From the NCBI GenBank assembly GCA_958296045.1, contig CATQHT010000002.1:124001-188000 (forward strand): 64,000 bases of DNA. Reading direction: 5' to 3'. Below are positions 10,778 to 20,219 of this stretch, piece by piece. This DNA comes from Rhodothermales bacterium. Lineage in GTDB: Bacteria; Bacteroidota; Rhodothermia; Rhodothermales; Bin80. The first letter of the stretch is position 1; the number at the start of each line of letters is the position of its first letter. The translations under genes and the position numbers were made by a program. Under the pieces are notes generated by a model that was not told the origin of the DNA, made no database searches, and saw only the letters and a list, made by a program, of their open reading frames with translations.

Positions 10778-10863
10778 GGGTATACATCCCGCCAGTACCG
10801 CTTCCTGGCGGTTCGGTATGTCCATTTCCATAGCCATTTCTATTTGACGCACGGAGGCAGTAC

Positions 10864-12669
10864 ATGCGGGTGGTACTTGCACTGATGCTGGCGGCTTATT
10901 GGGTGGGGCCATGGTCGGCTCAAGCGCAGCCTAAGTACGAGTTTCGGGGCGCCTGGATCGCGACGGTGGCCAACCTGGATTGGCCATACCGATTTGATGC
11001 GCCAGCCACGCAGCGGGCGAACCTGTTGGCGATGCTGGACAAGCTCAAGGCTGCAGGCATCAACGCGGTGTTTTTTCAGGTGCGCTCGGAGGCCGACGCG
11101 CTGTATGATTCGCCTTTGGAGCCTTGGTCATACTGGCTGACCGGTCGCCAGGGCCAGGCTCCCGACCCGAGCTATGATCCCTTGGCGTTTGCCATCAGGG
11201 AGGCACACCAGCGTGGGATGGAGCTGCATGCCTGGTTCAATCCGTACCGTGTGCGTGGCAGCTATTCCTATGACCGGGATTCGATACATGTGTCCAAGAC
11301 GCGCCCCGAGCTGTTGTATACTGCGGGGCCGCTGACCCTTATGGATCCCGGCAAGGAGGCCGGGCGCGACTATATCACGTCGGTGATTATGGATGTGGCG
11401 CGCCGCTACGATGTGGATGGGATCCACTTTGATGACTATTTCTATCCGTACCCGCCAAACCATATCACGAACCAGGACACGGCCACGTTCAATAGTGAGA
11501 GCCGTGGCTTTACCAGCCTGGGTGACTGGCGGCGCGACAACGTGAATCTCCTGGTGGCCCAGGTGGCCGACAGCCTGCGTGCCTATGATCGGCTAATCAG
11601 GTGGGGTATCAGCCCTTTTGGCATCTACAAGAACAACGTGCCGGAGGGAATCATCGGCCTGGATGCCTACAACGTGATATATGCGGATCCGCTGGCGTGG
11701 CTGCAGGCCGGAACGGTGGACTATATCGTGCCGCAGCTGTATTGGCCCATTGGCGGCGACCAGGACTACCATGCGCTGGCCCGGTGGTGGGTGGAGCAGC
11801 TCAACGGTCAGCATCTGTACATCGGTCACGGACTGTATCGGGCGGACCCAAACACGTTTGCAGGGACGCTGTTTTCGGCAGAGGAGATCCCGAACCAGAT
11901 CTATTTCAACCGCGGCTATCTGGATATCCTGGGCAGCGTGTTTTTTCGCGCCAAGAACGTGACCGAATACTATTCGCAAGGCATCGTTGACCGGCTGCAA
12001 TCGGAATTCTATCGGTATCCGGCTTTGACGCCTCCGATGCCGGGCAAGGATCAGGCTGCACCGGGCGCGCCCCAACATCTGTCGTATTCGTGGACCGCGG
12101 ACACGGAGTTGTCGCTTACATGGTCTCCGCCGGATTCCACCAGTCCGCGCCGTTATGCGGTCTACCGGGTAAGGTCTCCAGTGCAGCCGGACTTGGATCA
12201 GGCCAGTGAGGATCCCACCAACCTTCTGGCGGTGACGGGCGACACCACACTTATCGACTATCCTGGCGAGGCGCCCTATCCCTACTACTATTTTGTACGC
12301 AGCGTAAGTCGCAATTCTGTAGAGAGCGAGGCACCGATGCCGGTGATGGTGTATGGCCGTGCTACCACGGTGCACCACATGGGCCCCAGAAGGGCTGTCC
12401 ACCTACGTAGCTATCCCAACCCGTTCGCCGAGGCTACGCACATCACGTTTGGGCTTGAGGTCAGCACGGAAGTGACGCTAAGCGTTTACAACGCTCTTGG
12501 TGCACGGGTGCGCACATTGATTGACCGACGCATGCTGAATGCTGGCTCCTACCGTTACGTGTGGGATGGCGCCAGCGATCGTGGAGGCCGCCTTGCCAGT
12601 GGGGCGTACTTTGTACTGCTGAGCACAGGCGCAGAGCGCGTGGTACAGCCTGCGGTGCTGGTGCGGTAA
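10864..12669 (+). CDS. Secreted GHL10 (DUF187) glycoside-hydrolase-like protein with C-terminal sorting domain
   Basis: A good ribosome site (GGAGG, about 7 bases before the ATG) supports this start. After a signal peptide (to about AQAQP) comes the GHL10 barrel: GAWIATVANLDWP, then DGIHFDDYFYPYP and GIYKNNVPEG. A fibronectin-type III-like region follows (about residues 400-490), then a type IX-style sorting domain beginning SYPNPFAEATHITF and continuing YNALGARVRTL. The likely role is binding or cleaving a cell-wall or other glycan outside the cell; the substrate is unknown. The stop codon lies inside the 8-bp duplication made by the IS66-ended element inserted next to it. Confidence 0.9.
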   Translation: MRVVLALMLAAYWVGPWSAQAQPKYEFRGAWIATVANLDWPYRFDAPATQRANLLAMLDKLKAAGINAVFFQVRSEADALYDSPLEPWSYWLTGRQGQAPDPSYDPLAFAIREAHQRGMELHAWFNPYRVRGSYSYDRDSIHVSKTRPELLYTAGPLTLMDPGKEAGRDYITSVIMDVARRYDVDGIHFDDYFYPYPPNHITNQDTATFNSESRGFTSLGDWRRDNVNLLVAQVADSLRAYDRLIRWGISPFGIYKNNVPEGIIGLDAYNVIYADPLAWLQAGTVDYIVPQLYWPIGGDQDYHALARWWVEQLNGQHLYIGHGLYRADPNTFAGTLFSAEEIPNQIYFNRGYLDILGSVFFRAKNVTEYYSQGIVDRLQSEFYRYPALTPPMPGKDQAAPGAPQHLSYSWTADTELSLTWSPPDSTSPRRYAVYRVRSPVQPDLDQASEDPTNLLAVTGDTTLIDYPGEAPYPYYYFVRSVSRNSVESEAPMPVMVYGRATTVHHMGPRRAVHLRSYPNPFAEATHITFGLEVSTEVTLSVYNALGARVRTLIDRRMLNAGSYRYVWDGASDRGGRLASGAYFVLLSTGAERVVQPAVLVR

Positions 12670-12673
12670 GGAG
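12666..12673. repeat. Left target-site duplication of IS66-ended element
   Basis: GTAAGGAG occurs here and again at 18410-18417, immediately outside the terminal repeats. Eight bases is the duplication length known for the IS66 family. It contains the TAA stop of the GHL10 gene. Confidence 0.9.
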
Positions 12674-12762
12674 GTATCCGTGCGAAAGTCTGCATCTTGA
12701 CTGGGTGATTTTGTTGCCCGACCTTGTCGGAGTTTCTTTCCACCAATCTGGGAGGTCGTTTT

Positions 12763-13083
12763 ATGGCAACGAGAGTCAGGGGCACCTCGGAAGTGATGTT
12801 TCCGTTGGTCGCCTGCTATTAGCGTGGTAGTAAGGGTCCGGACGCATTTTGCCAGGAGCATGGCCTATCGCGTAATCAGCTGACCTATTGGCGCCGGAAG
12901 TATGCGGCATCTTCGTCTGGGTCGGAGGTCGGCGCGTTTGTGGAGGTACCGTCGCCGCAGGCGCGTGAGCGGGTTTTAATGGAGGTCGAGTTTCCAGGCG
13001 GCACACGTCTACGCCTGTTCACGCCGGTATCGGCGGATTTTCTCGGGTCTGTGCTGCAACGTGTGCGGAGCCCATCATGTTAG
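12763..13083 (+). pseudogene. tnpA: IS66 TnpA (OrfA), interrupted by a stop codon
   Basis: The frame reads MATRVRGTSEV..., hits TAG at 12820-12822, then continues in the same frame through AFCQEHGLSRNQLTYWRRKY, the typical IS66 OrfA helix-turn-helix, to a stop at 13081-13083. The second, inverted copy at 18106-18294 carries the sense version of this region (ARYLRGTQRAGAFCQEHG), confirming that the TAG is a nonsense mutation. The 3' end overlaps tnpB by 7 bases. Confidence 0.8.
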
Positions 13084-13424
13084 CGCTGGGGCCGTCGCAC
13101 CGGTTTCATTATTACCGGGAGCCTACGGACATGCGCAAGGGTTTTGACGGGTTGTGCGGTCTGGTGCGCTCGGGCATGAAGCGTGATCCTCTCTCGGGCG
13201 ATGTGTTCGTTTTCATCAACCGCCGTCGGACCCATGCAAAATTCTTGGTGTGGGATCGGAGCGGTTGGGTCGTGTACTACAAGCGTCTCGAGTCGGGTAC
13301 GTTCGAGCTTCCTTGCAGTGGCACTCCAGATTGGGCGCAGATCGTTTGCCTTCTGGAGGGTGTGGCGCTGAATTCTGTTCGTTATCGTCGGCGTTACTCA
13401 CGGCTGGCAGTGTCGCAGGGATGA
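13077..13424 (+). CDS. tnpB: IS66-family TnpB accessory protein
   Basis: The 115-residue protein shows the IS66 Orf2 signature: YREPTDMRKGFDGLCGLV, then GDVFVFINRRRTHAKFLVWD and a C-terminal YYKRLESGTFELP. The family is required with TnpA and TnpC for IS66 transposition, although its biochemical role is poorly defined. The frame is intact. Confidence 0.9.
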   Translation: MLALGPSHRFHYYREPTDMRKGFDGLCGLVRSGMKRDPLSGDVFVFINRRRTHAKFLVWDRSGWVVYYKRLESGTFELPCSGTPDWAQIVCLLEGVALNSVRYRRRYSRLAVSQG

Positions 13425-13477
13425 AATTTATTTTCGTGTGGTATCTATTATGGGGAATTGTGTGCTTAGAGGGTGGT

Positions 13478-15244
13478 ATGAACCCTATGGCCGCACACAA
13501 GCCTCCTATCGTGCTTTCTTCGGCCCCGGCTGGGGACTCGGCGTCGATCATCGCTTCCCTGGAGGCGAGGGAAATGGAGGAGCGCTGCGGGAGGTTGAAG
13601 GCAGAGGCGAGGGAGATGGAGGAGCGCCGCGGGAGGTTGAAGGCAGAGGCGGAGGTTGGACGGTTGCGTCACGAAAACAGCAGCGTTTGCAAGGAGAGGG
13701 ACGGCTACCGTGACCGTCTGAACTGAGTCAAGGCTGAACGCGATGCCCTTCTGAACTTGGTCCACGGTGCGAAGAATGAGCGCTTTGTGCCCAACGATGG
13801 GGCGGGCCCCGAGGAGAACTCCTTGTTTTCCGATGACGACGAGCCGTCGCCAGAGGTCGAGCCGTCGCCAGATACGGACAAGGCGCGCCCTGAGGCCTCG
13901 AAGCGCAAAGCGGTTTCGCAGAAACCGAAGCGGACACGCCGCCGCCTTCAAGCCGGTTTTCCGCCCCACCTTGAGCGCGACATGGCCGTCCTCGAGCCCG
14001 AGGAAGATGTCTCGGGCATGAAGCGCATAGGCTTTGTAGATAAAGAGACGCTACATGTAGTGCATCTTAAGGTGATCGTCAAAGTGCTCAGGCGGTACAA
14101 GTACGCTCGTAGTGAGACGACGGATGGTAATGGCGAGCGTTCGGACGAGGATGACGGTCCGAGCCCCATCGTCATCGCGCCGTTACCGCCCCGCCTGAGC
14201 GAGAAATGTATGGCTGAGCCAAGCCTGCTCGCTCATGTAACCGCCGCTAAGTACCTGGATCACCTTCCTCTCTACCGCCAGCGAAAACAGTTCTTACGGC
14301 AACAACTCCCGATTTCCAGCTCGACCCTGGGTGACTGGATCGGCCTGGTAGCATTCCACTTGGGGGCCCTCTATGATGCGCTCAAGAAAGAGGCCCTCCA
14401 GAGCGGCTACCTATGCGTGGACGAGACCACCATTGCGGTGCAAGATCGTAGCAAGGTCGGGGCACATCACCGTGGGTATTTCTGGGTGCACCGTGCACCG
14501 GAGCTCGGACTCGTGTGGATGGAGTATCGTAAGGGCCGTGACCAGCAAGGGCTGATCCACTCTTTGCAGACCTTCGGGGGTCACATTCAGTGCGATGGCC
14601 TCGCAGCCTACAACGCTCTTGGCCGCAATCCGAACATCGTTTTACACGGATGCTGGGCCCATGCCCGACGCTATTTCGTCCGGGCGCAGCAGAGCTATTC
14701 GGAGCGGGCCGAGCATGTGCTGACGAGGATTCAGCAGTTGTACATGATTGAGCGCAGGCTGCGCGAGGCGGGTTGCACGCCAGAGGAACGCTACCAGGCG
14801 CGCCAAAAAGAGGCGATCCCCATCCTGAAAGACCTGAAGGCATGGCTTCAAGCGCACTTCGACACGCCACGCAGCGTTTGGGGCAAAGCCGTGGGCTATA
14901 CCCTGAATCAGTGGGACAAGCTGTTTCGATACACCCGCTTCGGGCGCGTTGAGATAGACAACAACCTCGTGGAAAACTCCATCCGGCCGTTGGCTCTGGG
15001 TCGCAAAAACTACATGCACGCCGGATCACACGATGCAGCCCAACGCGCAGCCGTCATCTACTCGTTGCTGGCAACCTGCAACCTGCAAGGCATAGCCGAC
15101 CCCCAAGATTGGCTCGAGGATGTGCTAACGCGCATGCCTACGCACACCGCAGATATTCGTGAGCTGCTACCCCAACAGTGGACCGAGCGTCCAAGCTCCG
15201 CGACCTCACAGGCATTGCTCCCAGCGATGCGGGCCTGCGCATAA
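13478..15244 (+). pseudogene. tnpC: IS66 transposase TnpC with in-frame stop
   Basis: The frame starts at ATG 13478 (MNPMAAHK), runs through a coiled-coil N-terminus with a 42-bp tandem duplication (EAREMEERxGRLKA twice), then meets TGA at 13724-13726 and continues in the same frame to 15244. The downstream part has the IS66 DDE core: YLCVDETTIAVQDRSK, GCWAHARRYF and NNLVENSIRPLALGRKNYMHAGS. An alternative start after the stop (13757) would give 495 residues lacking the N-terminus, so partial activity is possible, but nonsense inactivation is simpler. Confidence 0.8.
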
Positions 15245-15440
15245 GCCCTCTGCGCCACTGCTGAGCGCCACTTCTGCACTGCCGCGCGCAGGCATCCAAG
15301 CGCTTGCGCCTGCCGACCGCTAGCATTCCCGCAGCCCCCGTCGGCCCGCTCCAGCAGCGGCTTGAGCCCAGTAACCCCAGCAAGGGGCGCCGCCAACCAG
15401 ATGCGCCCAGCATGTGCCGACGACGATTCGACTACGGTAC

Positions 15441-15894
15441 GGGATCGAACGCAGGCTACGCGAGGCGGGCTGCACGCCGACCGACCGCTATAAGGCGCGT
15501 CAAAGAGAAGCGGTCCCCATCCCTGGAAGACCTGAAGGCATCGCTTCAAGAACACATCAACGCGCAACTGGCATCTACGCGCTGCTAGAAACCTCCAACA
15601 CTTAGATGCCCAAGACAGGCTCGAAGATGTGGTAGCGCGCGTGCCCACACCTACCACAGCACTACGCGAGCCGCTCCCCCAGCGGCAGACCTACCTTGAA
15701 ACTTCCGCGACCCCACAGACACCGCTCCCACCAGGGCGTGCCTGCGCATAAGACCCGCTGTGCCACTCCCAAGCGCGAGACATGCACCGCACTGCGCAGG
15801 CGCCCAAGCACCCTGCGCATGCCTACCGCTACCATCCCCGCAGCGCCCATCGGTCCGCTCCAGCAGCGGCCCTAGCACAGTAACCCCAGCAAGA
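15441..15894 (+). repeat. Degenerate tandem copy of the tnpC 3' region
   Basis: This stretch repeats 14744-15385 with divergence and internal deletions. ERRLREAGCTP appears in both, followed later by LEDV(L/V)xRxPT and finally by a shared non-coding tail ending CAGTAACCCCAGCAAG (near 15384 and 15893). It lies between the tnpC stop and the right end of the left IS66 copy at 16024 and has no intact reading frame. Confidence 0.7.
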
Positions 15895-16024
15895 TGTGCC
15901 GCTCAAAAGCACGCGCCACCGTGCATTCCATGGCCTGAAGGCAAACACGACGGCGAAACATAGTCCTCGGCACGCTACCAGTCAGCTGAAATATCCCCGA
16001 AAAACCGGATTTTCGGACGGATAC

Positions 16025-16530
16025 TTTCCAACTGCAAACATTGCGCGTCAATCTGCCGACCCGGTCACTCGCTACGTCTCCCTATTCACCCTTCTCCATA
16101 TGGCCTTGACCGCTTCCACCAGGCACCGAGCATCCAGCCCGTGTGCCCAGATCAAGACCCCGGTCACGGATGACTCGATTGGCCTCTGAGCCCCACTTTT
16201 TCCCTGAAAGGGCCTTGCTTAAATGGTAGGAAGTCCCCCCCCCCCGAGTGCTGCGTGGCGCGCTCCATGTTCGGGGTGAGCATCGCATGATATGTATGTT
16301 TAGTGGCAGCAGGGCCGCTTCGTGCGCTCGGAGGGTGCGCTCTACTTGGAAGAGGCTGCGGGGAACTATCCTTCCCATGCTAGGTGTAACCGTTCCGCAC
16401 ACAGCGACTCCAGTGGTACTACGGTCGAGTGGTTTGCGCCCGGGGCTGGTGATTGACTGATAAGTAGTGTTATGAGCCAGGATCCTGATCGAGTCCTGAA
16501 CATCAACCACCTACAGAGTAAAGATTGACT
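16025..16530. other. Non-coding cargo leader with an 11-C run
   Basis: No convincing gene is seen between the inner IS66 end and the cargo gene. A run of 11 C occurs at 16235-16245, about 285 bp before the cargo start. It may be incidental or part of a length-variable leader. Confidence 0.4.
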
Positions 16531-17415
16531 ATGGCTGAACTTGCAACAAGCCCTGCGGGGCAGATAGGTACAAGAGTCGATCCCAGGATATCAGGCGGCG
16601 ATTCCGAGATGGGGCAGATCAGGTTGCAGATCGCGAAGCTGTCAGGGCGGGTGACGGAGGTTAGAGTCGCCATTCTGGCCGAGATTTCGCAGGTTGCGGC
16701 CCAGCAGAATGCTAAGACTAGCAAGTTGGAGTCCAAGGTTGACGCCAGTGTGTCCGAGTTGAAGGGCATGATTGGCGCGTTGGAATCCAAGGTTGACGTC
16801 ATTGTATCCGAGTTGAAGGGCATGATTGGCGCGTTGGAATCCAAGGTTGACGTCATTGTATCCGAGTTGAAGGGCATGATTGGCGCGTTGGAGTCCAAGG
16901 TTGACGCCGGCGCGTCCGAGTTGAAGGGCATGATCGGCCAGTTGGAGTCCAAGGTTGATGCCAGGTTTAGTAAGTTGGACTCCAAGGTTGATGCCAGTGT
17001 GTCCGAGTTGAAGGGCATGATCGGCCAGTTGGACTCCAAGGTTGATGCCAGGTTTAGTAAGTTGGACTCCAAGGTTGATGCCAGTGTGTCCGAGTTGAAG
17101 GGCATGATCGGCCAGTTGGAGTCCAAGGTTGATGCCAGGTTTAGTAAGTTGGACTCCAAGGTTGACGCCAGTGTGTCCGAGTTGAAGGGGATGATTGGTA
17201 GGTCGGACTCCAAGCGTGACGCCAGTGTGTCCGAGTTGAAGGGGATGATTGGTAGGTCGGACTCCAAGCGTGACGCCAGTGTGTCCGAGTTGAAGGGCAT
17301 GATCGGCGCGTTGGAAAAGCAGAACAGATCCATGAAATGGTACATCGGGACCGCTGTCGGCATAGGCATCCTGCTCGTAGCGCTGTCCCAGTATATTGTG
17401 GCGTTAGCGGTGTAG
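16531..17415 (+). CDS. Cargo gene: repetitive coiled-coil protein with C-terminal membrane anchor
   Basis: The 294-residue protein has a short N-terminal region, then about 12 tandem units of 18 residues (VDASVSELKGMIGALESK) or 11 residues (VDARFSKLDSK), and ends with one hydrophobic helix (MKWYIGTAVGIGILLVALSQ). Eleven- and eighteen-residue periods both fit continuous coiled coils. The DNA of the units is nearly identical, so the array has expanded recently. The first ATG after an upstream TTG is taken as start. It is not a transposition protein, so it is the passenger of the IS66 composite. Function unknown; a tail-anchored rod-like protein is all that can be said. Confidence 0.75.
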   Translation: MAELATSPAGQIGTRVDPRISGGDSEMGQIRLQIAKLSGRVTEVRVAILAEISQVAAQQNAKTSKLESKVDASVSELKGMIGALESKVDVIVSELKGMIGALESKVDVIVSELKGMIGALESKVDAGASELKGMIGQLESKVDARFSKLDSKVDASVSELKGMIGQLDSKVDARFSKLDSKVDASVSELKGMIGQLESKVDARFSKLDSKVDASVSELKGMIGRSDSKRDASVSELKGMIGRSDSKRDASVSELKGMIGALEKQNRSMKWYIGTAVGIGILLVALSQYIVALAV

Positions 17416-18105
17416 GCGAACGGCTGCGTCGGCATGGCAATGCCGGTATTGCCATGGTTACAACGGGGCTGTGTGTCGGTCTCCGTGTCGCAGATGAGCC
17501 TCCGCCAAAATGTTATCCTTGTTCCAGCTGCGCGGTATCATCTCGAAGCTTCCCGCCGCACGCCCGACTGAAGCGAAAGATTGTCTTAGGGATCGGCGCG
17601 AAGATGTCCCTGCTAATCGGCCTGATCGGTTCCAAAACGGAGCGCCTGCTGTATGCGATCAACGGTGACGAGTAGGCCCTCTACATCACAATGACGATGG
17701 GCGCCACCGTGGGGGTGCTTGACGTACGAGATCTCCTTGCTGTACAAGGTCGGCCTGGCGAGTCAGGATCAGCAACCTCCCCGGTGCCCCCGGTGGCCAG
17801 CCCATACTTGCGCGAGACGCCGTGGCGTTAAGCAAAGACAGGTGGCTGTTTGCCAGCCACCTCGATGAAGCCGTTCGCGAATCGGCCTGCTCCGATCCAC
17901 ATTGATGAGACTGCCAAGCGCAATCATTGAACAGCAGCGCGGGTACATTCAAGTGGCGTCATGAGATGCACCTCGTCAGAGGTGCCGTCCCGAAGGACGG
18001 TGAAGAAGCCGGCTGAGCATGGCTTTCAGCCACCAACGCCTTGGACCCTGAAAGCCTCGTACGTCACGATGGAGCCATCACACCCATATGGAAACTGCAA
18101 CGCCA
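17416..18105. other. Decayed region between cargo gene and inverted IS66 remnant
   Basis: Only short unrelated frames occur here and none matches a family I recognise. It is probably degraded IS66 sequence belonging to the right-hand, inverted copy, because a tnpA fragment follows directly. Confidence 0.4.
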
Positions 18106-18294
18106 TCAATGCTCCCCGTCCCGCCGAACAGGGGAAGGAACCTCCACAAGCGAGTCACCCACCACCCCAAATGAAGATGCCGCGTACGTGCGGCGCCAGT
18201 AAGGCAGCTGACTACGCGTCATGCCATGCTCCTGGCAAAATGCCCCCGCACGCTGCGTACCACGCAAATAGCGCGCGATCCACGGAACCTTCAC
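18106..18294 (-). pseudogene. tnpA: IS66 TnpA fragment, inverted copy
   Basis: The minus-strand frame gives ARYLRGTQRAGAFCQEHG and SQLPYWRRTYAASS, clearly homologous to the tnpA at 12763-13083, and stops early after VEVPSPVRRDGEH. It reads away from the terminal repeat at 18409, so this end is the tnpA-side end of a second IS66 copy placed in inverse orientation. Confidence 0.75.
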
Positions 18295-18409
18295 TTCTGT
18301 GCCCTAACTTCCGATGCTATCCCTCGACCCCACGGTTTGATCAATAGAACCTCCCAAAAGGTCGGGCAATAATACTACCTGTCCAATATCCAGACTTTCG
18401 GACGGATAC

Positions 18410-18417
18410 GTAAGGAG
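18410..18417. repeat. Right target-site duplication of IS66-ended element
   Basis: GTAAGGAG, identical to 12666-12673. Removing 12674-18417 would rejoin the GHL10 gene with its native downstream sequence. Confidence 0.9.
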
Positions 18418-18750
18418 CAAGGCCTGCTGCCCGGTGATGGGCGGCAGATTGAGTGTGGGTGTTTACGGGCCTTTCCGCGGGGAAGAGACCCGCTTACCCA
18501 AACGTGGAAGGAACACCAACGCGATGCGCAGCAGCTGAAGCAGCGGCGCGACCAAGCTGTCGGCATGGTGTTGGAGCGGACACCGGAGCATCAGTATCTG
18601 GAGGTAACAAGAGAGGCGCACGAGCGCAGCATTGAAAGCGGAATCCTGGATATGGTGAACTACCGCGTGCACCAGGAACGCATGGGTGAGCAAGATCTGG
18701 GGTTGTAGGGCGCGTCTCTCGTATCTTGTACTGGCGTATATTCCTGCGGT
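18418..18750 (+). other. Unrecognised gene fragment
   Basis: From about 18470 a plus-strand frame free of stops ends at 18708 (…SGILDMVNYRVHQERMGEQDLGL). It is rich in charged residues, has no start codon at its beginning and matches no family I know. It may be the 3' end of a lost gene that lay downstream of the GHL10 gene. Confidence 0.25.
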
Positions 18751-19254
18751 ATGCTGCCTTCTGTTTATCTGGAAACCAGCGTGGTCAGCTATCTGGTGGC
18801 ACGTCCTTCCCGCGACTTGGTTGTCGCGGGACGTCGAGAAGTTACGCGTGAATGGTGGCGTATGGCGGCGCAACAGTACACGCTGGTGGCATCGGATTTG
18901 GTAGTGAAGGAAGTTGGATAGGGCAATTTGCATAGAGCACGTGCCCGCATGGCAGTGTTGAATAGTGTTATGTTGCTCGACACCACGGCAGCGGTGATAG
19001 CGTTGGTTGATGAACTGCTGATTCAAGGTGCATTGCCACGCAAGGCAGCCGCCGATGCGGCCCAAACGCCACCGCCGGGGTCAATCGTACGGATTATCTG
19101 GTGACGTGGAACTTCAAGCATATTGCGAATCCGGTGCAACTTCCCAGGATTAATCGCATATGTCGTGCGTTGAACCACGGGCCGGTGGTGATCTGTACAT
19201 CGGCTGCATTAATGGAGGTACCCTATGAACAACCCCCCAGAGGACCCGATTTTG
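18751..19254 (+). pseudogene. PIN-domain (VapC-like) toxin, broken by frameshifts
   Basis: The first frame gives MLPSVYLETSVVSYLVARPS and REWW, the start of a PIN ribonuclease domain with its first acidic residue. It stops after VASDLVVKEVG. A second frame continues ARARMAVLNSVMLLDTTAAV…LPRKAAADA, and a third gives DYLVTWNFKHIANPV followed by VVICTSAALMEVPYE up to a TGA at about 19254. In order these are the conserved blocks of one PIN protein, so at least two frameshifts have killed it. Its end overlaps the small downstream partner gene. Confidence 0.7.
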
Positions 19255-19437
19255 GCTGAGTTGCGTGCAATACGCGAGGCATATGCAGCGAAGCTCAACT
19301 ATGATCCTGTAGCCATCGTTAAGGACATTCAGGCCATGAAGGCTACTTCGGATCGGAAGTACATTACGTTGCCATCAAAGCCGGTTACGCCTCCCAGACA
19401 TTGTTATGCTTGCGGGCGACCCAAGGATGCTACGTGA
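19225..19437 (+). CDS. Small antitoxin-like partner of the PIN protein
   Basis: The 70-residue protein (MNNPPEDPILAELRAIREAY, then AAKLNYDPVAIVKDI) resembles the short proteins commonly encoded directly after PIN toxins of this type. The start overlaps the end of the toxin frame. The frame is intact and a C-terminal CYACG…-type pair of cysteines is present. With the toxin broken, it is probably an orphan antitoxin. Confidence 0.55.
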   Translation: MNNPPEDPILAELRAIREAYAAKLNYDPVAIVKDIQAMKATSDRKYITLPSKPVTPPRHCYACGRPKDAT

Positions 19438-20219
19438 TTAGGCGGCGTCCAGCTGCTCGATGCTACTGCAGCGACGAATATCCCAACCAAGGAGCTAACA
19501 GCGCGATGTGGTCAGGAGATTGGCGGACGCGGTCTTCAGAGTGCCAGATAGTTTCCGATGGAGCCGTGGGGTTGTGCACGCACATATCGGGAGGTAGCGG
19601 TAAGGCCTTGGTGTCCGAGGGTGCTCTGTACGTGCGCTAGGCTAATGTGCACAATAGAGCGGGCGAGAGTCCCGTGTTGTGAGGCTTGAACAGAGCAAGT
19701 ATTTCCGCGAGCCGGAAGGCATCAACAATTATGACACACTTTTTGGAATCGGCGTAAGGTAGCATTACGGGTGGGACTGCGCTTTGGACTGCGATAGGTT
19801 TGCTCCCGATGTCGCGGTTTCCAGGCATTCAGGGTATGCGTTTGGCTTGTTAATCCAGGCGGATTGGGCGGCATTTCGGCCGTGGGTGGTCCGTTGCAAA
19901 GCGTTCGGGTTGATCGTCGTAGGCCTTGTTGAAAACGGTTTGTCGGGCGGTCTGTACGGTCATGGCGAATCCGTAGTGGACCGCAGCGGACTGCATGGAT
20001 GCCAGTCCGATGTTGTAATGTTTGGCATTATACCACTGAAGGAAGCGGTCGGCTCATGCTCGGGCGTATTCGAGTGATCAGATGCATATTCTGACGAATT
20101 CGAGCACCCAATCCGATCCAAGCTGGACACCCGCGCTGGAGGTTGTCCAGCCGCGTTATGGTGGTGACGTAGGCTGCCATGCCCTGTGGTTGCTGGGAGT
20201 TGGTGGTTAGAATGAAGAT
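19438..20219. other. Region with no recognised gene
   Basis: Several short open frames occur but none has a recognisable motif, a good start or a credible partner. It is probably decayed sequence between the PIN relic and the istB relic. Confidence 0.4.

Larger units (their letters stand above)
12674..18409 (+). mobile_element. Composite IS66-ended transposon with cargo gene
   Basis: The outer ends are inverted repeats, GTATCCGTGCGAAAGTC at 12674 and GTATCCGTCCGAAAGTC read on the minus strand from 18409, flanked by the same 8-bp duplication. A third end, GTATCCGTCCGAAAATC on the minus strand from 16024, marks the right end of the left IS66 copy. Inside are tnpA, tnpB and tnpC (left copy), a coiled-coil membrane-protein gene, and at the right a decayed inverted tnpA. 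The outer duplication shows that the whole 5.7-kb unit is consistent with a single insertion event, with the protein gene as cargo. Confidence 0.85.

Noticed and set aside
16503-17435. Long minus-strand open frame opposite the coiled-coil gene
   Set aside because: It is an antisense shadow of the repeat array; proline- and serine-rich repeats without a plausible fold, and the plus strand has the better start, membrane helix and coiled-coil pattern.
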